Notes: generated from the sequence alone by a model not told the origin. Positions 35,575 to 43,431 are shown, numbered from the stretch's first letter. The stretch: DNA of 64,000 nucleotides from Candidatus Woesearchaeota archaeon (GCA_020637495.1 JACJVV010000001.1:496001-560000), one strand, 5' to 3'. Numbers and translations are program-made.

Positions 35575-36200
35575 GCCACCTCAAATAGCTTATCATAGAA
35601 CCCGTCCATGCTCTTCCCATATTTAGCAGATATGCCTATGACAGGGTACTGCGGGAATGCAGCTTCCACTTTCTTTATCTTTGATTTCTTCAGATCTATC
35701 TTATTTGCTGCAATCAGCACGGGAATCTTCCTTGCCTGGAGATTTCCTATTATTGTAATATTAACCTGGCTATATGGGTCTATTGTTGAATCAAGTACGA
35801 CGATTACTATATCCATATCATCCAGCCATTTTATTGAGTCTATGACACCTTTTGTCGCTTCTTTGGCTCGTTTCTTAGCCTCTTTCTCTTTCATCCCTGC
35901 TTTTATGAACTCCTCATAATCGATCTTTGTCGCTATGCCAGGTGTATCTATGAGGTTGAATGTCAATTCTTTCCCTTTTGATTTTATGTTTATCTGCTCT
36001 TTTATCTGGATCTCTCTTGTCTCGTGAGCAACATTTGATACAGAACCCATATCCTCACCTATCCAGTCCTTGCATATCCTATTGGCTAGAGTTGTCTTTC
36101 CACCATTTGGAGGCCCATAAAGGCCAATCTTCATGTCCTTTTTCTTCCTCATGAATTTATTGAAGAAATTGTTAAAAATATCCTTAATCTTGTCAATCAT
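35571..36200 (-). CDS. Era-like GTP-binding protein
   Basis: 209 residues, a single G domain: G1 GPPNGGKTTLANR near residue 28, G3 DTPG near 83, G4 NKID near 165 and G5 SAKYG near 193. The Asn-Gly-Gly P-loop is characteristic of the archaeal Era-like family. There is no KH domain, so RNA binding must come from partners such as the downstream zinc ribbon. It is first in the operon. Confidence 0.88.
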   Translation of the reverse strand: MIDKIKDIFNNFFNKFMRKKKDMKIGLYGPPNGGKTTLANRICKDWIGEDMGSVSNVAHETREIQIKEQINIKSKGKELTFNLIDTPGIATKIDYEEFIKAGMKEKEAKKRAKEATKGVIDSIKWLDDMDIVIVVLDSTIDPYSQVNITIIGNLQARKIPVLIAANKIDLKKSKIKKVEAAFPQYPVIGISAKYGKSMDGFYDKLFEVA

Positions 36201-36219
36201 TCATCATCCACTCTCGATA

Positions 36220-36238
36220 ATTGCACCTATTATGCAAT
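36220..36238. promoter_or_regulatory. Inverted repeat between Era-like and HTH genes
   Basis: ATTGCA and TGCAAT are separated by 7 bp. It lies just upstream of the minus-strand GTPase start and 12 bp before the TATA-like CTTTAAATA (36251-36259) on the + strand. It could bind a regulator of either transcript. Confidence 0.3.
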
Positions 36239-36406
36239 ATATTTACCCTACTGAAGAATCTTTAAATACTTTTCGGTGATGTTTTTTCATGTATTTTTCA
36301 GAACTATATTCATGATTTACTATTCTCTCATCATCCTATGCATAATAATATCTAATATTAGTGATTCTTTTGATAAACTTTTTAAAAATTGGAATCAAAG
36401 ATTGCT

Positions 36407-36964
36407 ATGGTTTATACTATGGATACTGAACTCAAGGATAACATGCTATTCGTTCTGAAAAATGTCAGAGAGCTATTAAGATCTGATCATATCAGGATCT
36501 CAGAGCTAAAAAGGCTCAGCAATCAGCTAATGGAAGATGTATCATTGATGCATAACAAAGATTCGATAAGCATATCTGTTTTGGTATATTCATTGTATAA
36601 GATATTCTCTAAAAACTCAAATATCTCAAGGGAAGCCCTGTTGAAATATCTGGATGATGCTATACGCTCAATAGACAATCAGACGATATTTAGGACAAGG
36701 TTAAAGAAACTTTTTGATCAGATAAAGAAATATGACAAAGAACTAGGTGTTACGATATTGCAGACAATACGTCATGCACAGGTCAAGAAAGGATTGAAGG
36801 TTTATGAACATGGCATGTCAATAGGTCAGGCTGCAGAGATAATGGGTGTATCTCGGTGGGATATACTTGAGTACTTAGGAGATTTCAAGATTGATGATGA
36901 AGGATACTATGATAGGGTCGATGCAAGGCAGAGGCTTAGCTTTGCAAAGGGGTTGTTCAGATGA
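36407..36964 (+). CDS. HTH protein paired with a PIN-domain gene
   Basis: 185 residues. An N-terminal helical region is followed by YEHGMSIGQAAEIMGVSRWDILEYLG, which reads as a helix-turn-helix of the UPF0175 antitoxin sort. The start is ATG 36407, 19 bp after TTTTTAAAAA (36379-36388). The next gene is a PIN-domain protein, so the pair looks like an antitoxin-toxin or a DNA-binding partner with an RNase. At 185 residues it is longer than usual antitoxins, so a chromosomal regulatory role is equally likely. Confidence 0.7.
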   Translation: MVYTMDTELKDNMLFVLKNVRELLRSDHIRISELKRLSNQLMEDVSLMHNKDSISISVLVYSLYKIFSKNSNISREALLKYLDDAIRSIDNQTIFRTRLKKLFDQIKKYDKELGVTILQTIRHAQVKKGLKVYEHGMSIGQAAEIMGVSRWDILEYLGDFKIDDEGYYDRVDARQRLSFAKGLFR

Positions 36965-37010
36965 TAAATGAGATCATGTTCTTTAGATTCACAAGTTGTG
37001 AGGTGTATCT

Positions 37011-37709
37011 ATGAAAGCGATAGTGTTCGATTCAGGTCCAGTTATCACTTTTGCATTGAATTCATTGCTGGACATAATCCCATTCTTGAGAGATAGATAT
37101 GATGGTATATTCTACTTATGCAATGCAGTGCATAAAGAGTTGATAGAAGCACCCTCTCGGATGAGAAAATTTGCTTTTGAGTCCATGAGGGTTAAGAAGC
37201 TCATAGGCGAGAATGAGATTGAGGTATTCGATACCAGCGTTTATTCAGAGGAAACAGAGATCATAACCGAGATGGCAAACTCAATTTTCAGCATAAAGAA
37301 CAAGAATCTCAACATATTGAATCCTGGTGAGATCGATGCACTTGTACTCGCTAAAAACATCAACGCTGATGCATTAGTTGTAGATGAGAGGACTACACGG
37401 CTGCTTCTGGAAAATCCTATGAGGCTCCATGCTATCCTGCAGAAAAAATTCAATAAAAATGTAAGGATAAACAAAGAGCGTCTTAAGGAATTCCATAGGC
37501 ATTTCTCGACGCTGAAGATCATCCGCAGCGTTGAGCTTGCGCTTATTGCATTTGAACTTGATTTCTTTGAAGATTATCTTAAGTATGATACAAAAGAAAA
37601 TTTTGTTGAGGCTCTGCTCTGGGCGATGAAACTCAATGGCTGTGCAGTCTCTGAAAGAGAGATAAAAGTTTTCACAAAGCTCTATAAAGATAGCAATGCT
37701 CGAGGGTAG
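37011..37709 (+). CDS. PIN-domain-like nuclease
   Basis: 232 residues with the PIN pattern: FDSGPVITFAL at residues 6-16 (first Asp), HKELIEAP near 42 (Glu), GEIDALVLAKN near 105-115 and LVVDERTTR near 122-130 (further acidic residues). A C-terminal helical region of about 80 residues is added beyond the PIN core. GAGGTG stands 6 bp before ATG 37011, 47 bp after the HTH gene. It would cut RNA, with the HTH protein as its likely controller. Confidence 0.75.
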   Translation: MKAIVFDSGPVITFALNSLLDIIPFLRDRYDGIFYLCNAVHKELIEAPSRMRKFAFESMRVKKLIGENEIEVFDTSVYSEETEIITEMANSIFSIKNKNLNILNPGEIDALVLAKNINADALVVDERTTRLLLENPMRLHAILQKKFNKNVRINKERLKEFHRHFSTLKIIRSVELALIAFELDFFEDYLKYDTKENFVEALLWAMKLNGCAVSEREIKVFTKLYKDSNARG

Positions 37710-37729
37710 ACTATAACCGTCCACGAAAC

Positions 37730-37738
37730 ATTTAAATA
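37730..37738 (+). promoter_or_regulatory. TATA box of the lysine-rich repeat gene
   Basis: ATTTAAATA with a leader of about 55 nt carrying GGAGG (37800-37804 region) before ATG 37816. A strong ribosome site points to high expression. Confidence 0.55.
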
Positions 37739-37815
37739 CCAGTTCTTCCAAAAGTAAGGTATTCTGGGTGGATGACACTCACGATTCAACCAAAAAAGAG
37801 AGGAGGAAAGCAAAA

Positions 37816-38196
37816 ATGGCTGAAAAAGTAGCAAAAGTTGGAGTAAAGAAAGTTGCTGGTTACCTTTATTTTGTCGATAAGAAAGGTAATGTCGCTAGGG
37901 CTAAGATGTCCAGAGGCGGCGGCAAGAAAGGAAAACAGAAAGTAGAAGTTGTAGCACAGGCAGGTGTCAAGAAAGTATCAGGTTACCTATACTTCATAGA
38001 CAAGAATGGAGACATCTCAAGAGCTAAAATGTCCAGAGGCGGCACAAAGCGAAAGAAGAAAGCTACAAAGAAGAAAGCAGCTAAGAAAGCAAAGAAGAAA
38101 GTAGCAAAGAAGAAAGCTACAAAGAAGAAAGCTGCTAAGAAGAAACCAGCAAAGAAGAAGGCTGCTAAGAAAGCAGGAAAGAAGAAGAAGCGATAA
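37816..38196 (+). CDS. Lysine-rich protein with two tandem GYLYF repeats
   Basis: 126 residues: two copies of a 27-30 residue unit (GVKKV-x-GYLYF-x-DK-x-G, ending RAKMSRGG), then a tail of about 50 residues made of Lys and Ala with few other residues (KKAAKK-type, like histone H1 or bacterial HC1). The start at ATG 37816 follows GAGAGGAGG; the frame opens earlier at GTG 37768. The repeat is probably a small beta hairpin unit. A role as abundant nucleoid protein is inferred from charge and promoter, not shown. Confidence 0.7.
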   Translation: MAEKVAKVGVKKVAGYLYFVDKKGNVARAKMSRGGGKKGKQKVEVVAQAGVKKVSGYLYFIDKNGDISRAKMSRGGTKRKKKATKKKAAKKAKKKVAKKKATKKKAAKKKPAKKKAAKKAGKKKKR

Positions 38197-38215
38197 ATCT
38201 TCTTATTCTTTGTTA

Positions 38216-38225
38216 TTTTTTTTTT
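38216..38225 (+). terminator. Oligo-T terminator
   Basis: A run of ten T lies 20 bp after the stop of the lysine-rich gene, the usual archaeal termination signal. Confidence 0.6.
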
Positions 38226-38296
38226 ATTATATTTCTCTCATTCAATATCATGTTTCTGATTTATACCTTATTGGATTGTTCATAATCCCTACGCAA

Positions 38297-38306
38297 ATCT
38301 TATAAA
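38297..38306 (+). promoter_or_regulatory. TATA box of tRNA-Phe
   Basis: ATCTTATAAA ends 28 bp before the tRNA. Confidence 0.55.
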
Positions 38307-38371
38307 TGGACCAATACTTTGAAATAGAGTTGTGGGGACGTAGCTCAGACTGGGAGAGCACCACGCTGAAG

Positions 38372-38390
38372 CCATTCACGTATGTCAGAT
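38372..38390 (+). other. Anticodon-loop intron of tRNA-Phe (19 nt)
   Basis: Central helix CTGA/TCAG, bulges AGC and ATA, inner stem CAT/ATG. Splicing gives CTGAAGA. Confidence 0.9.
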
Positions 38391-38412
38391 ACGTGGGTGT
38401 CCTGGGTTCAAA

Positions 38413-38457
38413 TGCGTTCATTGACGTTTGATATTTTCATTCGTCGACGCCTGAAAG
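38413..38457 (+). other. T-loop intron of tRNA-Phe (45 nt, position 59/60)
   Basis: Outer helix is the T stem, central helix TTCA/TGAA, bulges AAT and AGT, inner helix GCGT/ACGC continued by GACG/CGTC. Cutting after the second base of each bulge restores TTCAAAT. Confidence 0.9.
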
Positions 38458-38545
38458 TCCCAGCGTTCCCACTTTTCTTTCAAAATACCTTAAATCAAAA
38501 GCAATCAAGAATGCTGAATAAATATAAAATAAATAATATCTAAGT

Positions 38546-39046
38546 CTATTCGACTTTCTCTTCATCTATGTCGTCATCAAGTGCCATCTCTGGCTCATAA
38601 TCCTCGTCATCATATCTTTTCTTGTCAAGATCAGATTCTTCCATCTCATCCATGGTGACTTCATCTTCAGGATCGGGTTCTGGAATCTCCTCATTTAGAG
38701 CTTCAGATTCCTGCACTTCATCATCTGTAAGGATATGCTCTCCATGGTCCTTGCTAGACATGTCTATTATCTCCAATGTGCCAAATTTTCCTGTTGAAAG
38801 CTGCATCTGGCCTTTGTATTCAGAAACATATCCATTTGATATCTTAACTATGTCATTGACATTCACATTCTCTGCCTGTTCATTCCATAAGCTTAAAGTC
38901 ATCTCTCCAGATTCGTCCTTGATCTTTGCGTTGCAGACTTTTCCTTGCTTGCCAAACTTATCAAATGTCCTGATGTCTCCTTTCTCGATAACCCTTGCCT
39001 GAAGTTCAACTTTTCCTTGCCCTGGCGTCAATTCACTTATTTTCAT
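38546..39046 (-). CDS. OB-fold single-strand binding protein with acidic tail
   Basis: 166 residues. An OB fold (about residues 3-105) of the SOSS-B/RPA kind shows as LTPGQGKVELQARV, NAKIKDESGEMTLSLWNE and VNDIVKISNGYVSEYKGQMQ. A very acidic tail of about 60 residues follows, like the protein-interaction tails of SSB proteins. GGGGGAG stands 5 bp before ATG 39046, so that start is preferred to ATG 39061. It probably binds single-stranded DNA in replication or repair. Confidence 0.82.
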   Translation of the reverse strand: MKISELTPGQGKVELQARVIEKGDIRTFDKFGKQGKVCNAKIKDESGEMTLSLWNEQAENVNVNDIVKISNGYVSEYKGQMQLSTGKFGTLEIIDMSSKDHGEHILTDDEVQESEALNEEIPEPDPEDEVTMDEMEESDLDKKRYDDEDYEPEMALDDDIDEEKVE

Positions 39047-39131
39047 TTTTTGCTCCCCCATGAAATGGGTTCTGATTTCGATTAAAAATATTGTTGTATT
39101 ACATCATCCCTATTATGGGATATTTGGTATA

Positions 39132-40070
39132 TTACTGTACAGAATTATTAAAATCCTGTCTTAAATCACTCTTCTCAAACCTCTCTTCCAAAGTCATCAT
39201 TCCATCTATCCTTACCTGTTCAAAAGCTTCATCAATGTCTCCTTGCTGCCATCCAACTTCTATCAGGCTTTCTCTTATCATCTCATTGCTATTCCCATTC
39301 TTCTGGGACTCAGATATATACGTTTTTATCTGCCTGAGATTATCATCTTCCTGATCTTCTTTCCTACTATCGTCGATCTCATCATCTTTAGAGCTCAATA
39401 AGACTATTGCTCCAGTCCCGACTATTATGCAGACTATGACTAACGCAATCAACCACCAAAATCCTTCTATGAAATCTATGAACCAATTTCCAGCAGGATT
39501 CTCTGTCTTGACATCAAGACAGCAAGTGATGCCTAATGTCTTCTGCTCTGATTTCCTGTAATTGGTGTTTATGAACTCGCAATAAGTATCCTTGAAATCC
39601 TGATCGCATGATACTGTATCTTGATCCTTCACGTATTTTGAAAGCCATACCTCAAAATATTGATTGTCTGTCTTCCTTTTGAAATTGCTTATATCAAAAA
39701 GATTGTTGAGCAGCTCCAGCTGTGAGTGATCCTTGAATGTGAAGACCCAATCTTCATTGTTTTTTCCATCACAGTAGAATTCAGCAGGTTCTACATCGAA
39801 TACTGATCCTCGTTTCCTGACTGCAAAAGTATAGTATTCATCAGTATCATTCCTTATGTTTATGCACATCTTAGCTCCAGGTTCTATGCTCTGGAAGATA
39901 TCTTTCCTGAAGAATTGCTGAACTGCAGACTGAGCATCCTCTGTGCTCTCATAAATTGCAAATCCAGTTATGGGGCTAGAATTGCTAAATATTGTAGTAG
40001 AGAATATCATAAATAGAAATAACACTGCTGCAGTTATAGCTTCAAGTTCTAGCCTCTTTATCTTCTTCAT
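39132..40070 (-). CDS. Two-span membrane protein with UBA-like tail
   Basis: 312 residues: a signal-anchor helix (about 10-30), an outer domain of about 170 residues with several Cys (disulphides likely), a second helix (about 212-232), then an acidic linker and a cytoplasmic helical module. The last module matches the tail of the protein at 2094-2417 over 36 residues. The first four bases overlap the AbrB-type gene (ATGA), so the regulator is made from the same message. Function unknown; a sensor is possible. Confidence 0.72.
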   Translation of the reverse strand: MKKIKRLELEAITAAVLFLFMIFSTTIFSNSSPITGFAIYESTEDAQSAVQQFFRKDIFQSIEPGAKMCINIRNDTDEYYTFAVRKRGSVFDVEPAEFYCDGKNNEDWVFTFKDHSQLELLNNLFDISNFKRKTDNQYFEVWLSKYVKDQDTVSCDQDFKDTYCEFINTNYRKSEQKTLGITCCLDVKTENPAGNWFIDFIEGFWWLIALVIVCIIVGTGAIVLLSSKDDEIDDSRKEDQEDDNLRQIKTYISESQKNGNSNEMIRESLIEVGWQQGDIDEAFEQVRIDGMMTLEERFEKSDLRQDFNNSVQ

Positions 40071-40234
40071 TTTCTTATTGGGATATACTCCACACTACCT
40101 CTCTCTTCATTGAATCTCACTGCAAATTCCTGGCCTTTCTTGAGCCTTAGAAGTTTCACTATCTCTTTTGGCACACCTATCAGAAATGCTTCCTTCTTCT
40201 GTTTCTTATTGATGATGTGCTGTAGTTTTGCCAT
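40067..40234 (-). CDS. AbrB/SpoVT-type DNA-binding regulator
   Basis: 55 residues. The swapped-hairpin motif shows as FLIGVPKEIVKLLRLKKGQEFAVRF in part: strand, V-P-K-E-I-V-K, L-x-L-K-K-G-Q and another strand. Such domains bind DNA as dimers. It is translated with the membrane protein downstream (4-bp overlap). Upstream, within 82 bp, lie three copies of a GTTATATAAC-like palindrome, which I propose as its binding sites. Confidence 0.8.
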   Translation of the reverse strand: MAKLQHIINKKQKKEAFLIGVPKEIVKLLRLKKGQEFAVRFNEERGSVEYIPIRK

Positions 40235-40238
40235 TTAG

Positions 40239-40315
40239 GTTATATATAACATATTATCTAAGTTATATAACTTTTATATATCTATATTATTAAAGTTATT
40301 TAATAGTTATATAAC
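40239..40315. promoter_or_regulatory. Cluster of GTTATATAAC palindromes
   Basis: GTTATATATAAC at 40239-40250, the 14-bp perfect palindrome AAGTTATATAACTT at 40260-40273, and GTTATATAAC at 40306-40315, with a degenerate copy (GTTATTTAAT) at 40295-40304. All lie between the AbrB-type gene and the divergent phosphatase-like gene. They overlap the likely promoter of the former. Confidence 0.6.
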
Positions 40316-40392
40316 CTGAACTTTATAAATGTTTGGGCATATTCGAATCATAATTGGTAATGTTTATATCTGCATGTGCAATCATATTCTCT

Positions 40393-41067
40393 ATGGGGGT
40401 TGACGTAAGATTCGTATGCACAGGCAACTCTGCAAGGAGCAGATTGGCTGAGATAATAGGAAATAAGCAAGCACGGGAGAGGGATCTGCATAGGTTGATC
40501 AGGTTCAGCTCTGCTGGTACTTCTGTTGGAAAGGACAAGTCTTGGAACTCAGATTATGTCCGAAAGATTCTGCAGACTGCAAAGCGTGCTGGAGATATAG
40601 ATAAATATTCTGTTGATGATAGACGTTATGAGAATGAACCTAAATACAAGAAGATGATCGATGATTATGCAAGATGCATCATTGAGGAGTTCTTCAGGCC
40701 ACGAGAGGCATTCTTCAGGAATGAAGTGATTGTACAGAAAGGCATTACAGGATATTCTAGTCTTGGACTAATGCGTTCTCTTGTAGGAAAGGATCTTATC
40801 CGTAATCCGCATCCTACGCCATGCAATTACGATCCAGAGGTTTACTTATGGCTTGGCATGGTGGATAAGCATGTTAATTTCATGAGGGAGAATTTTCCAA
40901 TTAGTACTCATATTGCTCTAATCAATGAATTTGCAGGTCTTGAGTCGCAGATACCTAATAAATTCGGCGAGACCAGCATCAAGCCTTATCTTGAGCTATA
41001 TGATAAGCTTGATAGAGAATATTTACCAAGAGTATTAGATAGGTTGGTTGTTGAACTTGGAGATTAG
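40393..41067 (+). CDS. Low-molecular-weight phosphatase-like protein (CX5R)
   Basis: 224 residues. Near the N-terminus it has RFVCTGNSARSRLAE, the C-x5-R phosphate loop of low-molecular-weight tyrosine phosphatases and arsenate reductases. The rest is longer than that family (150 residues) and mostly unfamiliar, with TGYSSLGLMRS and DPEVYLWLGMVDKH. ATG 40393 is preferred; TTG 40354 would add a short hydrophobic leader. TGTTTATATC (40360-40369) lies about 24 bp before it. The divergent AbrB-type gene may regulate both sides. Confidence 0.7.
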   Translation: MGVDVRFVCTGNSARSRLAEIIGNKQARERDLHRLIRFSSAGTSVGKDKSWNSDYVRKILQTAKRAGDIDKYSVDDRRYENEPKYKKMIDDYARCIIEEFFRPREAFFRNEVIVQKGITGYSSLGLMRSLVGKDLIRNPHPTPCNYDPEVYLWLGMVDKHVNFMRENFPISTHIALINEFAGLESQIPNKFGETSIKPYLELYDKLDREYLPRVLDRLVVELGD

Positions 41068-41087
41068 AATCAATCTCATGGCGTAGC

Positions 41088-42665
41088 CTATTCTTTTAAT
41101 GTGCCAGCCTTTTCGAATTCTATATTCCCTGAGAGAAGCCTTGACAATGTATCTTTCAATTTGTCTTTATCGACTATTATCTGCTTTGTTGATTCCCTAT
41201 CTCGGATTGTGACTGTATTCTTCTCATCATAATCGAAATCAACTGTAACACAATATGGTATGCCTATCTCATCAGCTCTTGCGTATCTTCTTCCTATGCT
41301 TCCTGACTTGTCGAACATGCATACGAAATCTGATTGCAATTCCTTGAATACCGCTCTTGCAGATTCCAGATTCTTGTTCACTAAAGAAAAGACTCCTACC
41401 TTGTATGGCGCTAGTTTTGATGAGAGGTGTAATACTATATTTCCTCTCTCTTTATCATCATCATATGCATCGAACATGAATACCAGGAAAGCCCTATCTA
41501 CACCCTGTGAAGGTTCAGCGACAACGTGCGGGACAATCCTTTCTTTAGCTTCCTCATCAAACAATGAGAGGTCTTTCTTTGAATGCTTGATATGCTGTTG
41601 AAGGTCGAAGTCTGTCCTGTTTGCCATTCCCTGAAGCTCTTTCCAGCCCCAAGGGAATCTATACTCCAGATCCCATGTATCAAGGGCATAATGGCTTTTC
41701 TCTGTAGAGACATGCTGCCTTATCCTGAAATTACCAGCTTTTGCTCCTAGACTAATGAACCATCTATGTTCAGTAGCAAGCCAGTATCCATGCCACTGTG
41801 TCTTTATGATCTTCTTGTCAAGAGCATCCCTTATCTTCATAATTGTGCCTTCAGTGTCTTTTCCATCTTCCTGGTCACATGCTGAGTAGATCATAAGTTC
41901 ATGGTCAAGAACATCTGCTATGTATGGGCAATTATCTGTGTCTTTAGGATGTATGAAATATTCGATCTCCATCTGCTCGAATTCACGGCATCTGAAAAGA
42001 AAATTTCTTGGAGAGATCTCATTCCTGAATGCTCTTCCCATCTGCGCGATGCCGAATGGAAGCTTCAATCTTGAAGTCTCTACTACCTGCTTGAAATTAG
42101 TGAACATCAATTGTGCAGTCTCAGGCCTAAGATATGCAAGGCTTTCCTTGTCCTGTTTCGGACCAACGTTTGTGGTGAACATTAGGTTGAATTGTTCGAC
42201 TTCCTTGAAAGCACCTTTGCATGAATCGCATACGAGCTTGTTCTCTTGGATGGTCTTGTTGACCTGATCAGCTTTCCATCCATCAGCCGCTACATTAAGT
42301 TTCTCCTCGATGAATACATCTGCCCTGACTTTCTCTCCGCATTTTGTGCATTCAAGCATCAGATCCTCAAAATTAGCGACGTGCCCTGATGCTTCCCATA
42401 CTTTTGGATGAGTTATTATCGTACCATCTATGCCAACTATGTCTTCTCTATCTTGGACATGGAATTTCCACCATGCATCTTTGAGGTTCTTCTTCATCTC
42501 TGAACCTAGTGGACCATAGTCAAAGAAACCTTTCATGCCTCCATAAATCTCAGAATTTGTATATATGAATCCTTTAGCCCTGCAGAATGTAGCCATATCA
42601 TCTGTGCCAAAGATCTTCTGCTGGTTTTCTTGACTATTGCTTGTTTCTTTTTCCTTATCTGCCAT
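41088..42665 (-). CDS. glyS: Glycyl-tRNA synthetase
   Basis: A class II enzyme of the alpha2 type, 525 residues. Class II motif 2 shows as GRAFRNEISPRN with FEQMEIEYF, and the N-terminal AKGFIYTNSEIYGGMKGFFDYGPLG is specific for this family. A zinc site in the insert has CTKC and CDSC. The C-terminal anticodon domain ends in a short tail. It is shorter than most archaeal GlyRS (about 570), with a reduced insert. Confidence 0.95.
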   Translation of the reverse strand: MADKEKETSNSQENQQKIFGTDDMATFCRAKGFIYTNSEIYGGMKGFFDYGPLGSEMKKNLKDAWWKFHVQDREDIVGIDGTIITHPKVWEASGHVANFEDLMLECTKCGEKVRADVFIEEKLNVAADGWKADQVNKTIQENKLVCDSCKGAFKEVEQFNLMFTTNVGPKQDKESLAYLRPETAQLMFTNFKQVVETSRLKLPFGIAQMGRAFRNEISPRNFLFRCREFEQMEIEYFIHPKDTDNCPYIADVLDHELMIYSACDQEDGKDTEGTIMKIRDALDKKIIKTQWHGYWLATEHRWFISLGAKAGNFRIRQHVSTEKSHYALDTWDLEYRFPWGWKELQGMANRTDFDLQQHIKHSKKDLSLFDEEAKERIVPHVVAEPSQGVDRAFLVFMFDAYDDDKERGNIVLHLSSKLAPYKVGVFSLVNKNLESARAVFKELQSDFVCMFDKSGSIGRRYARADEIGIPYCVTVDFDYDEKNTVTIRDRESTKQIIVDKDKLKDTLSRLLSGNIEFEKAGTLKE

Positions 42666-42708
42666 ATCAACGGAAGATTATGATGGTTTTAAAAACTTTA
42701 CTCGATAA

Positions 42709-43380
42709 ATGAGCAGTAACAATTATAAATGCCATATCTCAAAAGAATGTATGTATAAGTCTGACAATCCTATAAAGGAATTCATGCTCACTTTTGGATG
42801 GGGTTTTCTTGTGATCATTGTAGGTATAGGGATGCTTGTATTCTTTGATCTTTTAGGTCCATCGACATTCATCCCAAGCACTTGTGAGCTTAGTGATGAC
42901 TTGAAATGCATTGATTTTGATATAGGATACTACCATGCAGGTTATGATTTGAATTCAGATGGGCGGAAGGACGATTCAATAATCTCCATTGGTGGTGAGG
43001 AAATGAATGTTCTTCACGAGGATGATAGTATAATTCTTGTGACATTGAAACTTGAGAATAATCTTGCTGCTGATATGGAGAATTTATACATAACTATGGA
43101 GAATTGCGTTCCTGTAGCAAATGTAAGCTTCATCCCTCAACAAGTAGGCATATCCTTTGCGATGATCTCAAAGCTAGATGGCATGATAACATATGATAAT
43201 TCGACTTTGCTCTCTGGTGAGGCTGATAAATTCTTTTTTGCGTGCTACCCTGATCTAGAAGAGACATTCATCAGAAATCAACGTTTCAAATCAAGCATAG
43301 AAGCAAGGATGAATATAGTGGACAATACAACACGCGAGCCTGGATTGGTCAAGGGTAGCTTGAGCATGTATTTCAAGTAG
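42709..43380 (+). CDS. Pilin-like protein with degenerate class III signal
   Basis: 223 residues. The segment IKEFMLTFGWGFLVIIVGIG echoes the MEFLMTYGWALLIVLIAIA helix of the pilin at 15818, but the Gly-Gln cleavage site is replaced by Asn-Pro-Ile and 20 polar residues precede it. PSTFIPSTCEL also parallels NPKTFLPKKA there. The head carries an Asp-rich stretch DLNSDGRKDDS that could bind calcium. Processing by prepilin peptidase is doubtful, so it may remain membrane-bound. Confidence 0.7.
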   Translation: MSSNNYKCHISKECMYKSDNPIKEFMLTFGWGFLVIIVGIGMLVFFDLLGPSTFIPSTCELSDDLKCIDFDIGYYHAGYDLNSDGRKDDSIISIGGEEMNVLHEDDSIILVTLKLENNLAADMENLYITMENCVPVANVSFIPQQVGISFAMISKLDGMITYDNSTLLSGEADKFFFACYPDLEETFIRNQRFKSSIEARMNIVDNTTREPGLVKGSLSMYFK

Positions 43381-43431
43381 GATCATATCTGGATATGTCG
43401 TTTAGCTTTATACTAATAGAATATTTTTCTC

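Larger units (their letters stand above)
38334..38471 (+). tRNA. tRNA-Phe(GAA) with two introns
   Basis: GGGGACG/CGTTCCC acceptor (one G-U), D stem GCTC/GAGC, anticodon stem CCACG/CGTGG, 5-nt variable loop GTGTC and T stem CTGGG/CCCAG all pair; A38471 is the discriminator. The anticodon is GAA in loop CTGAAGA after splicing. Introns lie at 37/38 (38372-38390) and in the T-loop (38413-38457). Both sit in canonical bulge-helix-bulge motifs, and removal leaves 74 nt with a T-loop of exactly TTCAAAT. Confidence 0.92.

Noticed and set aside
36276..36458. 60-codon hydrophobic frame before the HTH gene
   Set aside because: It overlaps the next gene by 52 bp in another frame and has AT-rich, low-information composition. 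A TATA-like box precedes it, but no ribosome site.
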